Origin: Acidobacteriota bacterium
GTDB lineage: Bacteria > Acidobacteriota > Vicinamibacteria > Fen-336
Length of the DNA: 64,000 bases
NCBI GenBank assembly: GCA_011526565.1
Contig: WYBL01000151.1
Location: forward strand, 1-64,000
Reading direction: 5' to 3'
In this document: in pieces, positions 1 through 9,157 of the stretch
How positions within the stretch are numbered: the stretch's first letter is position 1
How the letters are laid out: each line of letters opens with the position of its first letter
The notes under the pieces: model-generated
Seen by the model: the letters and a program-made list of their open reading frames with translations, nothing else
Told to the model about the DNA's origin: nothing
The model's database searches: none
Program-made: the position numbers and the translations under genes

Positions 1-31
1 CCCGACGCCCGTCGAGAAAGCGGGACCGCGA

Positions 32-562
32 GTGCCTGAGCCGCGCCGCCTGCTGGTCGTCGAAGACGACGACGTGTTGCGCCAGCGGCTGGCTCGTGCC
101 TTTCGCGAGCGAGGGTTGAGCGTGGACGAGGCGGCCGACGAAGCCGGAGCGAGCGCCGCCGTGGCGGCTCAGGCCCCGGACTTCGCCCTCGTCGACCTGC
201 GGCTCGGCCGCGACTCCGGCCTCCGCGTGGTCGCCGCCCTGGCGGCCCTTCCCCGAGCGCCGGTCGTCGTCGTGCTCACGGGCTACGGCAGCATCGCGAC
301 CGCGCTCGAGGCGGTGCGCCTGGGGGCCGCCCACTACCTGACCAAGCCTGCAGACGTCGACCAGATCGTCGCGGCCTTCGGCCCCGGTCCCGCGCCGGAG
401 CCGCCCCCGGGCTCGGTGCCCAGCCTCGCCCGCGTCGAGTGGGAGCACATCAACCGCGTGCTGGCCGATTGCGGCGGCAACATCTCGCAGGCCGCGCGCG
501 CGCTGGGCATCGACCGCCGGTCGCTCCAGCGCAAGCTGGCCAAGTACCCCGCCCGGCGCTGA
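32..562 (+). CDS. RegA/PrrA-type two-component response regulator
   Basis: This is a response regulator of the RegA/PrrA/ActR type, a family that activates redox and energy-metabolism genes. Residues 5-120 form the receiver: an acidic pocket in VVEDDD, the phospho-acceptor Asp55 in VDLRLGRDSG, the switch Thr in LTGYGS and the conserved Lys in LTKPAD. A Pro-rich linker (about 120-135) joins a C-terminal Fis-type helix-turn-helix containing ISQAARALGIDRRSLQRK. At 176 residues the length is normal for the family. No sensor kinase is visible; it may lie left of the window. The cytochrome c and Sco-type genes just downstream fit redox control, but that link is inference. Confidence 0.9.
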   Translation: MPEPRRLLVVEDDDVLRQRLARAFRERGLSVDEAADEAGASAAVAAQAPDFALVDLRLGRDSGLRVVAALAALPRAPVVVVLTGYGSIATALEAVRLGAAHYLTKPADVDQIVAAFGPGPAPEPPPGSVPSLARVEWEHINRVLADCGGNISQAARALGIDRRSLQRKLAKYPARR

Positions 563-633
563 GCGCGACCCGCGACAATCTGCCGCAGCCGGCTGGCCCC
601 GGCTCGGGCCCGTCCTGGCCTATCCTGCTCGAG

Positions 634-1155
634 ATGATGTCGCGTCGCGTGTGGCGGTGCCGCGTCGTGCCCGCGGGGCTCCTGCTCGCCGCGCTGAGCG
701 GTTGCGCCGGTCGCGAGGCGGCGGAAAGCGGCGCCGCCGACCCGGTCGTGGGCCAGCGGGTGTTCGCCCAGAGCTGCTCGGCCTGCCATGGCCAGGAAGG
801 AGAGGGCACGCCGGCCGCAGTGCCGCCGCTGGCCGGACATCTGCCCCGGCTCGCCCAGGAGCCGGAGGGGCGGGACTACCTGGTCCGCGTGTTGCTGTGG
901 GGCGTGGTCGGGCCGGTGGAGGTCGGGGGGCAGGCGTACGACGGGGTGATGGCCCCGTTCGATCACCGCTCCGACGCGGAGCTCGCGGCGGTCCTCAACT
1001 ACGTGCTGACCGCCTGGGGCAACGACCGGCGGCTGCCGCCCGGGCATCGGCCGCTGAACGCCGCCGAGATCGCCGCGGCCCGCCGCGAGCCGCTGACCGG
1101 GAAACAGATGCGCGAGCGCCGGCCAGGCGGGCCGGCGGGCGCGAGTGCCGATTGA
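634..1155 (+). CDS. Lipoprotein mono-haem cytochrome c
   Basis: A class I c-type cytochrome that probably carries electrons at the periplasmic face. The first 25 residues are a signal peptide ending in the lipobox LSGCAG, so the protein should be lipid-anchored. One haem motif, CSACH, follows at about residue 50, and a distal Met is likely in GVMAPF. I start the gene at ATG 634 (ATG 637 is equivalent) because the open frame further upstream has no signal peptide and overlaps the regulator. The gene overlaps the unused upstream end of the next frame, and the CusF-Sco gene starts 11 bases after the stop. The pair probably forms an operon for copper- or oxidase-linked respiration (inference). 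Confidence 0.85.
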   Translation: MMSRRVWRCRVVPAGLLLAALSGCAGREAAESGAADPVVGQRVFAQSCSACHGQEGEGTPAAVPPLAGHLPRLAQEPEGRDYLVRVLLWGVVGPVEVGGQAYDGVMAPFDHRSDAELAAVLNYVLTAWGNDRRLPPGHRPLNAAEIAAARREPLTGKQMRERRPGGPAGASAD

Positions 1156-1165
1156 GGAGGATGCG

Positions 1166-2032
1166 ATGACGAAGCGGGCCACGATCGCGGCCGGGGTGCT
1201 GATGGCGTTCGCCTTCGCGCTCGCGGGAGCGGGCTGCCAGCGCACGGATCAGCGCCGCTACCCGCTGCGCGGTGTCGTCCAGGGCGCGGTGGAGGGCGGG
1301 TACGAGGTCGCCCACGAGGACATCCCCGGCTTCATGCCCGCGATGATCATGACCTTCACGGTGGCCGAGGGCGAGAGCGCGCTGGCGCCCGGCGACCAGA
1401 TCGAGGCCCAGCTCGTGGTGACCGACGAGCGGAGCTGGCTGGAGGACGTGGTGGTCCGGGCCCGCGGGCTGCCGGTCGAGAAGCGCGAGAGGATCGTGGT
1501 CGCCGAGCCCGGGACCCCGGTGCCGGACTTCACCCTGGTCGACCAGGACGGCGCGCCGCTGCGGCTCGCCGACTACCGCGGCAAGGCGCTGGTCCTCACC
1601 TTCATCTACACGCGCTGCCCGCTGCCCGACTACTGCCCGCTGATGATGAAGAACTTCCAGAAGCTCGACGCCGCGCTGGCGGCGGACCCGAAGCTGCGAG
1701 CGCTCACCCGGCTGCTCAGCATTTCCTTCGACACCGAGTACGACACGCCCGAGGTCCTGCGCAGCTTCGGCCGCGCATTCGTCGAGGACCGCGGCGAGGG
1801 GCGCTTCGCCCACTGGCGGCTGGCCGGCGGCACGGCCGCCCAGGTGCGCGAGGTCGCGGAGTTCTTCGGCGTCCACTACGTGGCCGACGGCAACCAGTTC
1901 ACGCACTCGCTGTCGACGGCCGTGATCGGACCCGACGGCAAGGTCGCCCACGTCTTCCGGGGAAACCAGTGGACCACCGACGAGGTGCTGGGCGTCCTGA
2001 AGAAGCTGCCGGCGGCGCCCGCGGCCGACTGA
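1166..2032 (+). CDS. CusF-like/Sco1-SenC fusion lipoprotein
   Basis: A periplasmic copper-handling protein that probably helps assemble a copper centre of a terminal oxidase. A signal peptide ends in the lipobox LAGAGCQ. Residues about 30-105 resemble a CusF-type copper-binding domain, with the Met-rich IPGFMPAMIMTF. Residues about 115-285 are a Sco1/SenC thioredoxin-like fold with the copper-binding Cys pair in TRCPLPDYCP and the conserved His in FTHSLST. The Cys spacing is CxxxxxC, wider than the classic Sco CxxxCP. The start at ATG 1166 has a strong GAGGAGG ribosome site and gives a clean signal peptide, unlike the longer frame from 1145. The partner is the cytochrome c gene upstream. Confidence 0.87.
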   Translation: MTKRATIAAGVLMAFAFALAGAGCQRTDQRRYPLRGVVQGAVEGGYEVAHEDIPGFMPAMIMTFTVAEGESALAPGDQIEAQLVVTDERSWLEDVVVRARGLPVEKRERIVVAEPGTPVPDFTLVDQDGAPLRLADYRGKALVLTFIYTRCPLPDYCPLMMKNFQKLDAALAADPKLRALTRLLSISFDTEYDTPEVLRSFGRAFVEDRGEGRFAHWRLAGGTAAQVREVAEFFGVHYVADGNQFTHSLSTAVIGPDGKVAHVFRGNQWTTDEVLGVLKKLPAAPAAD

Positions 2033-2122
2033 GGGACTCGACCCGGGCACACTCATTGCAGTAGCGGCCTCTGACCGGCGCCGTCCGCAACACCTGCGGA
2101 GCGCCGCCGTGGAGGCTGAACC

Positions 2123-3613
2123 ATGGCGACGACCGTCGAGAATCCCCGGCCGAAGGCAGCCAAGCCCAAGCCGCATCTCGAACCCGACCTTTGCAAGGGC
2201 TGCCTGCGTTGCATCGAGTCCTGCAACCATCACTGCCTGATGCCGGGTCACGAGATCGACCCGCGGACGGGCCTGATCCCGATCGAGGTGAACCTCGAGA
2301 ACTGCACGGCCTGCGGGCTCTGCTTCGACGCCTGCCCCGAGCCGTACGGCCTGCGCCCGGAGATCCCGGAGGGCCAGCCGGAGTTCGTGCGGCCCGAAGA
2401 CGCCGACCACCTGAAGCGGCCGCCGCGGCCGAAGCCGCAAGACGTGCCCGATGCGCTGCGCGAGCTGCCGTCCGGCGCGACGCTGGTGCTGAAGGGCAAC
2501 CACGCGGCGGCGCTGGGCGCGCTGCTCGCCGGCTGCCGCCACTTCTACGGCTACCCGATCACGCCCTCGACGGAAGGCGCCGAGCTGCTCGCGCGGCTGC
2601 TGCCCAAGCTCGGCGGCGTGTTCCTGCAGGCCGTCAGCGAGGTGGCCACGGTCAACCACATGTACGGCACCGCGGGCGCCGGCAAGCGGACGATGACCTT
2701 CACTTCCTCGCCGGGCTTCTCGCTGATGCTCGAGGGCGTCTCCTACATGATCGGCGCCGAGCTGCCGGGCGTGTTCGTCAACGTGATGCGCGGCGGCCCC
2801 GGCCTCGGCAACATCGCGCCGGAGCAGGCGGACATCAAGCTGGCCTGCCGCGGCCTCGGCCACGGCAACACCCACGCGATCGCGTTCGCGCCCTCCACGC
2901 CGCAGGAGATGCTGGACCTGACGCGGCTGGCCTTCGACCTCTCGTTCGCCTACCGCAACCCGGTCGTGATCCTCGCCGACGGCTACCTCGGGCAGATGAC
3001 CGGCCGCGTCGAGCTGCCCAAGGCGCTGACCCAGCCCGGGCTGCCGAAGTGGGCGGTCTCGGGCGACGCCTCGCACCGCGACAACCTGATCTCCTCGATC
3101 TTCCTGGCCGAGGCCGACCTCGAGGCGCACAACCGGCACCTCGACGACAAGTACGCGCGGATGGCGCGCGAGGCGCGCTCCGAGCGCTGGCAGTGCGACG
3201 ACGCCGAGGTCGTGATCGTGGCCTGCAACACGCCCGCGCGGATGGCGCGCGGCGCGGTCGCCGAGCTGCGCCAGCGCGGCGTCAAGGCCGGCCTGTTCCG
3301 GCCGATCACGCTGTGGCCGTTCCCGATCGACGCTCTCGCCGAGGCCCTCTCCGGCGCCTCGCGGCTGGTGATCGCCGAGGCCAGCTCGGGCCAGCTCGAG
3401 GACGAGGTGCGGCTGGCGGCCAGCCACGCGGGCCTGGCGCTGCCGCCGATCGCGGCCGTGCGCCACTCGGGCGGCGTGCTGCCGCAGCAGGACGAGATCG
3501 TGGCCGGCGCCCTGGCGGCGCTGGCCCGCGAGGCCAGCGCGACGGCCGCCCCGCGGCCCGCCGCCCCGTGCGATTGCAGCGACCCCGATTGCGGTTGCGG
3601 AGACGAGGAGTAG
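2123..3613 (+). CDS. 2-oxoacid:acceptor oxidoreductase, fused delta-alpha subunit
   Basis: One half of a ferredoxin-dependent 2-oxoacid oxidoreductase, which converts a 2-oxoacid plus CoA to acyl-CoA, CO2 and reduced ferredoxin. Residues 20-80 are a two-cluster ferredoxin domain with [4Fe-4S] motifs CKGCLRCIESC and CTACGLCFDACP. Residues about 110-460 are the alpha subunit, recognisable by YPITPSTEGAELL, an NIAPEQADIKLA stretch and the GYLGQM region. A Cys-rich tail, CDCSDPDCGCGDEE, ends the protein and is not a standard part of the family. The next gene begins 2 bases after the stop and supplies the remaining subunits. The overall pattern fits branched-chain or other 2-oxoacid enzymes more than pyruvate, but the substrate cannot be read from the sequence. 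Confidence 0.88.
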   Translation: MATTVENPRPKAAKPKPHLEPDLCKGCLRCIESCNHHCLMPGHEIDPRTGLIPIEVNLENCTACGLCFDACPEPYGLRPEIPEGQPEFVRPEDADHLKRPPRPKPQDVPDALRELPSGATLVLKGNHAAALGALLAGCRHFYGYPITPSTEGAELLARLLPKLGGVFLQAVSEVATVNHMYGTAGAGKRTMTFTSSPGFSLMLEGVSYMIGAELPGVFVNVMRGGPGLGNIAPEQADIKLACRGLGHGNTHAIAFAPSTPQEMLDLTRLAFDLSFAYRNPVVILADGYLGQMTGRVELPKALTQPGLPKWAVSGDASHRDNLISSIFLAEADLEAHNRHLDDKYARMAREARSERWQCDDAEVVIVACNTPARMARGAVAELRQRGVKAGLFRPITLWPFPIDALAEALSGASRLVIAEASSGQLEDEVRLAASHAGLALPPIAAVRHSGGVLPQQDEIVAGALAALAREASATAAPRPAAPCDCSDPDCGCGDEE

Positions 3614-3615
3614 TC

Positions 3616-5049
3616 ATGGCCACCCAGGCAGCCTTCTACGAGCGGTTCGAGCGCCACGCCGGCGGCGTCGGCCTGAAGGGCACCTCCACCCACTACTGCC
3701 CCGGCTGCGGCCACGGGCTCGCCCACAAGTACATCGCCGAGACGCTGGGCGAGCTCGGCATCGCCGACCGCACCGTCACGGTGTCGCCCGTCGGCTGCTC
3801 CGTCTTCCTCTACTACTACCTGGACACGGGCAACACCCAGGCTGCGCACGGCCGCGCTCCGGCCGTGGCGATCGGCCACAAGCTCGCCAATCCCGAGTCG
3901 ATCGTGATCAGCTACCAGGGCGACGGCGACCTGGCCTCGATCGGCCTCGCCGAGATCATGGGCGCGGCCCAGACCGGAATCCCGATCAGCGTGATCTTCG
4001 TCAACAACGCGATCTACGGGATGACGGGCGGTCAGCTCGCCCCGACCTCCCTGGTCGGCCAGAAGACCGCGACCAGCCCCTACGGGCGCGGCCACCTCGA
4101 GGGCCTGCCGCTGAAGATGGCCGAGCTGATCGCCCAGATGGACGCGCCGGTCTACGTGGAGCGCGTCGCGCTGTTCGACGCCAAGAACCGGGTCAAGGCC
4201 AAGAAGGCGATCAAGAAGGGCATAAAGGCCCAGGTCGACCGCAAGGGCTTCACCTTCGTCGAGGTGCTGGCCGAGTGCCCGACCCACCTCGGCGTGACGC
4301 CGCCCGAGGCCGAGAAGTGGGTCAAGGAGATGATGCTGCCGGTCTACCCGCTCGGCGTGAAGAAGGACCTGCTCGCGGAGCGCGACTGGGGCACCCTGCC
4401 GGCGCCGACGTTCGAGCCGGCGGAGGTCGCCGCGGTGGTCGGCGCCGGGGCCGAGGCTCCGCAGCGCTTCGCGCAGGGCTTCCCGCAGACGGCGTGGGGC
4501 GACGACATCGCCCTCAAGCTGGCCGGCTCCGGCGGCGACGGCGCGCAGACGGCGGCGCTGCTGCTGGCGCGGGCGGCGATCCACGAGGGCTTCGACGCGA
4601 CCCACATCCCGAGCTACGGCCCCGAGTCGCGCGGCGGCACCTCGTACGCCGACGTCCACGTCGCGGCCCACGAGGTCGGCTCGCCCGCGGCGCCGAAGCC
4701 GCACGTGCTGATCGCCTTCAACGGGCCGAGCCTGACCAAGTTCGGGCCGGCCGTGGCGCCGGGCGGCGTGCTGCTGCACGACACCTCGGTCGCCGGCGAG
4801 GTGCCGGCCGTCGCCGACGGCGTGCGCGTGGTCGGCGTGCCGTTCACGAAGATCGCGGCCGAGCTCGGCTACCCGATCACCAAGAGCATCGTGGCCCTGG
4901 GCGCGCTCGCCGGCGCCACGAACCTGCTGCCGAAGGAGAGCTTCCTGACGGCGATCCGGGTCCAGCTCGGCGGCAAGAAGGCGTCGCTGCTGGCGGTCAA
5001 CGAGGCGGCCTTCGCCGCCGGCTTCGAGGCTGCGCAGCCCGCGAACTAG
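3616..5049 (+). CDS. 2-oxoacid:acceptor oxidoreductase, fused beta-gamma subunit
   Basis: Partner of the gene before it. Residues about 20-260 are the thiamine-pyrophosphate-binding beta subunit, with the CPGCGHG Cys motif and the TPP motif GDGDLASIG followed by NNAIYGMTGGQ. Residues about 295-470 are the gamma subunit, recognised from GSGGDGAQTAALLL and PSYGPESRGG. The two normally separate subunits are therefore fused into 477 residues. The ATG at 3616 follows the alpha stop by 2 bases with GAGGAG upstream. Together the two genes encode all four functional parts (delta, alpha, beta, gamma) of one enzyme. The LysN-type aminotransferase downstream could feed it 2-oxoacids, which is inference. 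Confidence 0.88.
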   Translation: MATQAAFYERFERHAGGVGLKGTSTHYCPGCGHGLAHKYIAETLGELGIADRTVTVSPVGCSVFLYYYLDTGNTQAAHGRAPAVAIGHKLANPESIVISYQGDGDLASIGLAEIMGAAQTGIPISVIFVNNAIYGMTGGQLAPTSLVGQKTATSPYGRGHLEGLPLKMAELIAQMDAPVYVERVALFDAKNRVKAKKAIKKGIKAQVDRKGFTFVEVLAECPTHLGVTPPEAEKWVKEMMLPVYPLGVKKDLLAERDWGTLPAPTFEPAEVAAVVGAGAEAPQRFAQGFPQTAWGDDIALKLAGSGGDGAQTAALLLARAAIHEGFDATHIPSYGPESRGGTSYADVHVAAHEVGSPAAPKPHVLIAFNGPSLTKFGPAVAPGGVLLHDTSVAGEVPAVADGVRVVGVPFTKIAAELGYPITKSIVALGALAGATNLLPKESFLTAIRVQLGGKKASLLAVNEAAFAAGFEAAQPAN

Positions 5050-5294
5050 CGGCTTCCACAGCGTTCGATCTCCCGCCCCGGCCACCGTCGACCACGGTGT
5101 CCGGGGCGTCTCCTTTTCCCACTCGCGCGATCGCCCGCGCGGCGGTGCGGCGTCGCGAAACGCGCCACCGGAAAAAACCGGCGTCGGCCCGCAAGAACCA
5201 CAGCGCCCGCGGGTTGGAGGGCGGCGCGAACGCGCAACGGTTGCCCCCGCGGGCGGGCACGCCGTTTGCCCTCGAAACGGACGTGGAGGCGATC

Positions 5295-6578
5295 ATGAGC
5301 CCACTGGTCCTCGACGCAAAGCACCAGACGGCGGCGCCGGTCGAAGCGCCTGCGACCGCCTGGGGCGACCGCTTCGCCGAGCGCACCCGCAGGGTGACGA
5401 GCTCGGCCATCCGGGAGCTGCTCAAGCTGACCGAGCGCCCGGACGTGATCTCGTTCGCCGGCGGACTGCCGGCGCCCGAGGTGTTCCCGCTCGAACAGAT
5501 CCAGGCTGCCGCGCGGCGGGTCCTGGAGGAGGAGGGCAGCAAGGCCCTCCAGTACTCGACCACCGAGGGCGACCCGGGCCTGCGCGAGCTGCTCGTCCGT
5601 CACATGGAGCGCTACGGCATCCGGGTCGGGATCGAGAACGTGCTGATCACCACGGGCTCGCAGCAGTCGCTCGACCTGATCGGCAAGGTCCTGCTCAACC
5701 CCGGCGACCGGGTGGCCCTCGAGGCGCCGAGCTACCTCGGCGCGATCCAGGCGTTCAAGGCCTACGAGGCCCAGTTCCTGCCGGTGGCGATGGACGACGA
5801 GGGGATGCGCCTCGACGAGCTGGAGATCGCGCTGCGCTCGGGCCCCAAGTTCCTCTACGTGCTGCCCAACTTCCAGAACCCGTCCGGCGTGACGCTGAGC
5901 CTGGCGCGGCGGCGGCGGCTGGTGGAACTGGCGGCCCACTACGGCGTGCCGATGCTCGAGGACGACCCCTACGGGCAGCTCCGCTACGAGGGCGAGCACC
6001 TGCCGCCGCTGGTCGTGCTCGACGCCGAGTTCCACGGCTGCGCCAACGGCGAGCGCTCGCTGCGCGGCGACGTCATCTACCTGGGCACGCTGTCGAAGAC
6101 GCTGGCGCCGGGGCTGCGGATCGGCTACATGGTGGCGCCCGCCGAGGTCGTGCAGCGGGCCGTGCAGCTCAAGCAGAGCGCCGACCTGCACAGCAGCACG
6201 CTGTGCCAGCGGATCGCCGTGGAGACCGCGCGGGGCGGCTTCCTCGACCGCCACATCCGCCTGATCCGGGCCGTCTACGGCGCCCGCCGCGACGCGATGC
6301 TGGAGGCCTGCGGCCGCCACTTCCCGCCAGGGGTGCGCTGGACCCGGCCCCAGGGCGGCCTGTTCCTGTGGGTGACGCTGCCCGCCGGCCTCGACGCGGC
6401 CGAGGTGCTGAAGGACGCGCTCGAGCACGGCGTCGCTTTCGTGCCCGGCGGCTCGTTCTTCCCGCGCGGGGGCGGCGAGAACACGATGCGGCTCAACTTC
6501 TCGTTCGCGACGCCCGCGATGATCGAGGAGGGCATCCGCCGCCTCGGCGCGGTGCTGGCGCGGAAGCTGGGGGCCTAG
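5295..6578 (+). CDS. PLP-dependent aminotransferase, LysN/2-aminoadipate type
   Basis: A fold-type I aminotransferase that moves an amino group between an amino acid and a 2-oxoacid. The Schiff-base Lys is in GTLSKTLAPGLRIGYM (about residue 260). PNFQNPSGVTLS and the cofactor-binding Asp-Tyr in EDDPYGQLRYEG are conserved, and the carboxylate-binding Arg is in NTMRLNFSF. The length, 427 residues, is normal for the LysN/MocR-like aminotransferase group. There is no N-terminal GntR DNA-binding domain, so this is an enzyme and not a MocR regulator. ATG 5295 has a GGAGG site 5 bases upstream. It lies downstream of the 2-oxoacid oxidoreductase, which suggests shared amino-acid breakdown; the substrate is unknown. 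Confidence 0.87.
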   Translation: MSPLVLDAKHQTAAPVEAPATAWGDRFAERTRRVTSSAIRELLKLTERPDVISFAGGLPAPEVFPLEQIQAAARRVLEEEGSKALQYSTTEGDPGLRELLVRHMERYGIRVGIENVLITTGSQQSLDLIGKVLLNPGDRVALEAPSYLGAIQAFKAYEAQFLPVAMDDEGMRLDELEIALRSGPKFLYVLPNFQNPSGVTLSLARRRRLVELAAHYGVPMLEDDPYGQLRYEGEHLPPLVVLDAEFHGCANGERSLRGDVIYLGTLSKTLAPGLRIGYMVAPAEVVQRAVQLKQSADLHSSTLCQRIAVETARGGFLDRHIRLIRAVYGARRDAMLEACGRHFPPGVRWTRPQGGLFLWVTLPAGLDAAEVLKDALEHGVAFVPGGSFFPRGGGENTMRLNFSFATPAMIEEGIRRLGAVLARKLGA

Positions 6579-6582
6579 CCGG

Positions 6583-8067
6583 TCAGGCCCGCGGCGCGCG
6601 CGGCAGCACGGCCAGGCGCAGGCCCGCGGCGGCGACCGAAGCCAGGATGCCGAAGGTCGCCAGCACCGCCGGGTTGTTGCCGTACTTCGTGAGCGGCAGC
6701 AGCGCCGGCAGCAGGTAGCCCGTCACCGCGGCGCCCGCCGCCAGCGCCGCCAGCGTCGCGTCGGCGCGCGGCACGAACATGCCGCACAGCAGCGGCACGA
6801 ACGAGGCCGTGAACAGCAGGTAGATCCCGTACTGCGCGAACAGCGCCACGGTCCCGCCCGTGGGGTGCGTGATCTGCCAGCCGGCGAGGCCGACGGCGAC
6901 CACTCCGACGGCGACGAGGCCCAGCCGGCCGAAGCGGCGCGCCTCGCCTTCCGCCGCGTCCGGCCGCAGCCGCGGGTGGAAGTCGACGGCGAGGATCGTC
7001 GCCAGCGCCAGCAGGATGCCTTCGAGCGTCGACAGCCCCGCGCACAGCATCCCGATCGCCACCAGCACCTGCGCCGCGGGCGAAAACTCGGTGGCGATCC
7101 AGGCCGGGATCACGCCGTCGATGCGCGCGGCGGCCGGCATCGCGAGGCGCGCCCACAGGCCCGTCAGCAGCACACCCGTGAACACCATCCCGGCGACGAT
7201 CGCCGTGCCCAGGTAGGCACGCATCTGGCGGTCGTCGCGCAGGTACAGGGCCTTCGACAGCACGTGCGGCTGGCACACGATCGCCAGCCCCACCACGAGG
7301 TTGCAGAAGAAGGCCTCGAACGCGTCGCGGAACAGCGGGGAGCCGGGGTTGGTCGCGCCCACCAGCGCGGGGTCGATCGCGCCGAGGCGGGCGAACAGGT
7401 CGCCGGCGAACAGCGACGGCAGCCCTGCGCCGATCAGCACGAGCGCCACCCCGAGCATGATGGTGGCCTGCACCGCGTTGGTCCAGGCGTGGGCGGTGGC
7501 GCCGCCGGCCAGCACGGTGCCGAAGCTGAGCAGCGCCAGCGCGATCACCAGCGGGAACGGCGGCAGGCCGAGCTGCCGGGAGAGCACGAGCGAGAGCGCC
7601 ACCAGGATCAGCACCGCGAAGGTGACGAGACCGAGCGACAGCACGGCGAACGCCAGCCGCAGCCCCGGCGAGCCGTAGCGCGCGCCGAGCCACTGGGCGA
7701 CGGTCAGGGCCTGGACCCGCACGCCCTGGCTGCGGAAGCGGGGGGAGAGCAGGGCCAGCCCGGTCATGATGCCGAGCCCGGCGAACACGCCGTAGCCGAG
7801 CAACGCGGAAACGCCGTAGGCGTGGACGAGGCCGGGGTTGATCACGAACGTGGCGACGCTCGTGAGCTGGGCGGCGAGGGAGAGCCCGACGACGGGCGCC
7901 GGCAGGTCGCGGTTGCCGACGGCGAAGGAGACGAGGGACCCCGAGCCGCGGGCACCGCGCACGGCGAGCGCGATGCTGATCGCGGCGTAGGCGAGGACCG
8001 CGACCCAGGCCAGCGGGTTGCCGGGCACTTCAGCGCTCCCGCGCGGCGGGGTTCGCCGCGGCAGCAC
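6583..8067 (-). CDS. Sodium:solute symporter (SSS/SLC5 family)
   Basis: An inner-membrane secondary transporter with about thirteen hydrophobic segments and the LeuT-like SSS fold. N-terminal features such as VGNRDLPAPVVGLSLAAQ and the TM segment with NPGLVHAYG match the sodium:solute symporter family. The transported solute cannot be told. The open frame begins at 8067, but a GTG at 8028 (starting PGNPLAWVAVLAYA) lies directly before the first membrane segment and may be the true start. It is convergent with the aminotransferase gene, 4 bases apart, and no shared function is obvious. Confidence 0.82.
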   Translation of the reverse strand: MLPRRTPPRGSAEVPGNPLAWVAVLAYAAISIALAVRGARGSGSLVSFAVGNRDLPAPVVGLSLAAQLTSVATFVINPGLVHAYGVSALLGYGVFAGLGIMTGLALLSPRFRSQGVRVQALTVAQWLGARYGSPGLRLAFAVLSLGLVTFAVLILVALSLVLSRQLGLPPFPLVIALALLSFGTVLAGGATAHAWTNAVQATIMLGVALVLIGAGLPSLFAGDLFARLGAIDPALVGATNPGSPLFRDAFEAFFCNLVVGLAIVCQPHVLSKALYLRDDRQMRAYLGTAIVAGMVFTGVLLTGLWARLAMPAAARIDGVIPAWIATEFSPAAQVLVAIGMLCAGLSTLEGILLALATILAVDFHPRLRPDAAEGEARRFGRLGLVAVGVVAVGLAGWQITHPTGGTVALFAQYGIYLLFTASFVPLLCGMFVPRADATLAALAAGAAVTGYLLPALLPLTKYGNNPAVLATFGILASVAAAGLRLAVLPRAPRA

Positions 8068-8161
8068 GGAGTCTGGTAGCTTCCCTCATGCACATCGCGC
8101 CACGTTAAGCGTGGCCGCCGCGACCGTCAAACGCCGGCGCGGCGAGGAATCGGAGGCAGCC

Positions 8162-9136
8162 ATGGCCGAGTGGTTCGTCGCGGTGAACGGGGAGTCGAAG
8201 GGGCCGTGGGACGAAGCCCAGCTCGCGGCCGAGGCGCGGGCGGGGCGGGTCGACGCCCAGACCCTGGTGTACGGTCCGGGCACGGCGGACTGGACGCCGC
8301 TGGGCCAGGTCGCGGCGCTGGCGCCGCTGCTCGCTGCGCCGCGCGCCGCGGTCGCCGCGGCCCCGGCGCCCGCCGCCGCTGCGGCGCCGGCCGCGCGCGC
8401 GCAGGCCCCTTCGCGCGCGGCCGCGGGCGGCGAGAAGGTCGGCCACACGCTCGAGGAGTTCCTCGCCCAGACGGCGGAGAAGGACAACCCGGGCGACGTG
8501 TTCGAGCTGGAGAGTTCGCACCTGCTCGAGGTCCACGTGAACGGCCGGGTGTGGAGCAAGCTGGGCTCGATGGTCGCCTATCGCGGGGACCTCAAGTTCG
8601 TGCGCGAGGGCGCCTTCGAGCACGGCGTCGGTCACTTCCTGAAGAAGGCGATCTCGGGCGAGGCGGCGCCGCTGTCCAAGATCGAGGGCCGAGGCATCTG
8701 CTATCTGGCGGACGAGAAGAAGACGGTCAACATCCTGCGCCTCGACGGCCGCCAGTCGCTGTGCGTCAACGGCAACGACCTGCTCGCCTTCGAGGACGGC
8801 ATCACCCACGAGATCACGATGCACCGCCGCATCGCCGGCATGCTGGCGGGCGGGCTGTTCTCGGTGCGCCTGTCGGGCAACGGCATGGTGGCGATCGTGT
8901 CGCACGGACGACCGCTGACGTTGCGCTGCAGCGCCGCCGACCCGGTGATCACCGACCCCAACGCGACGGTGGCGTGGTCGGGCAACCTGAGCCCCGAGTT
9001 CAAGACGGACATCTCGCTGCGCAGCTTCATCGGCCGCGGCGGCGGCGAGGCGTTCCAGATGCGCTTCGCGGGCGACGGCTTCGTCGTGGTCCAGCCGTAC
9101 GAGGAGAAGCCGGTGATCCAGGGCCAGGGGCGCTGA
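8162..9136 (+). CDS. GYF_2 domain-AIM24 domain protein
   Basis: Residues 1-55 form a GYF_2-like domain (EWFVAVNGESKGPWDEAQLAA and ADWTPLGQ), a module common at the N terminus of bacterial membrane-associated proteins. An Ala/Pro-rich linker (about 57-95) follows. Residues about 115-315 form an AIM24-type beta-helix, related to the mitochondrial biogenesis protein AIM24 and the bacterial TerD-linked YjbQ/AIM24 group. There are no signal peptide and no membrane segment. The start at ATG 8162 has a GGAGG site. AIM24 proteins have no agreed bacterial role, so I assign none. It stands alone between the symporter and the prolidase. Confidence 0.75.
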   Translation: MAEWFVAVNGESKGPWDEAQLAAEARAGRVDAQTLVYGPGTADWTPLGQVAALAPLLAAPRAAVAAAPAPAAAAAPAARAQAPSRAAAGGEKVGHTLEEFLAQTAEKDNPGDVFELESSHLLEVHVNGRVWSKLGSMVAYRGDLKFVREGAFEHGVGHFLKKAISGEAAPLSKIEGRGICYLADEKKTVNILRLDGRQSLCVNGNDLLAFEDGITHEITMHRRIAGMLAGGLFSVRLSGNGMVAIVSHGRPLTLRCSAADPVITDPNATVAWSGNLSPEFKTDISLRSFIGRGGGEAFQMRFAGDGFVVVQPYEEKPVIQGQGR

Positions 9137-9157
9137 GGCGCGCCCCGGGGCCGCCCG

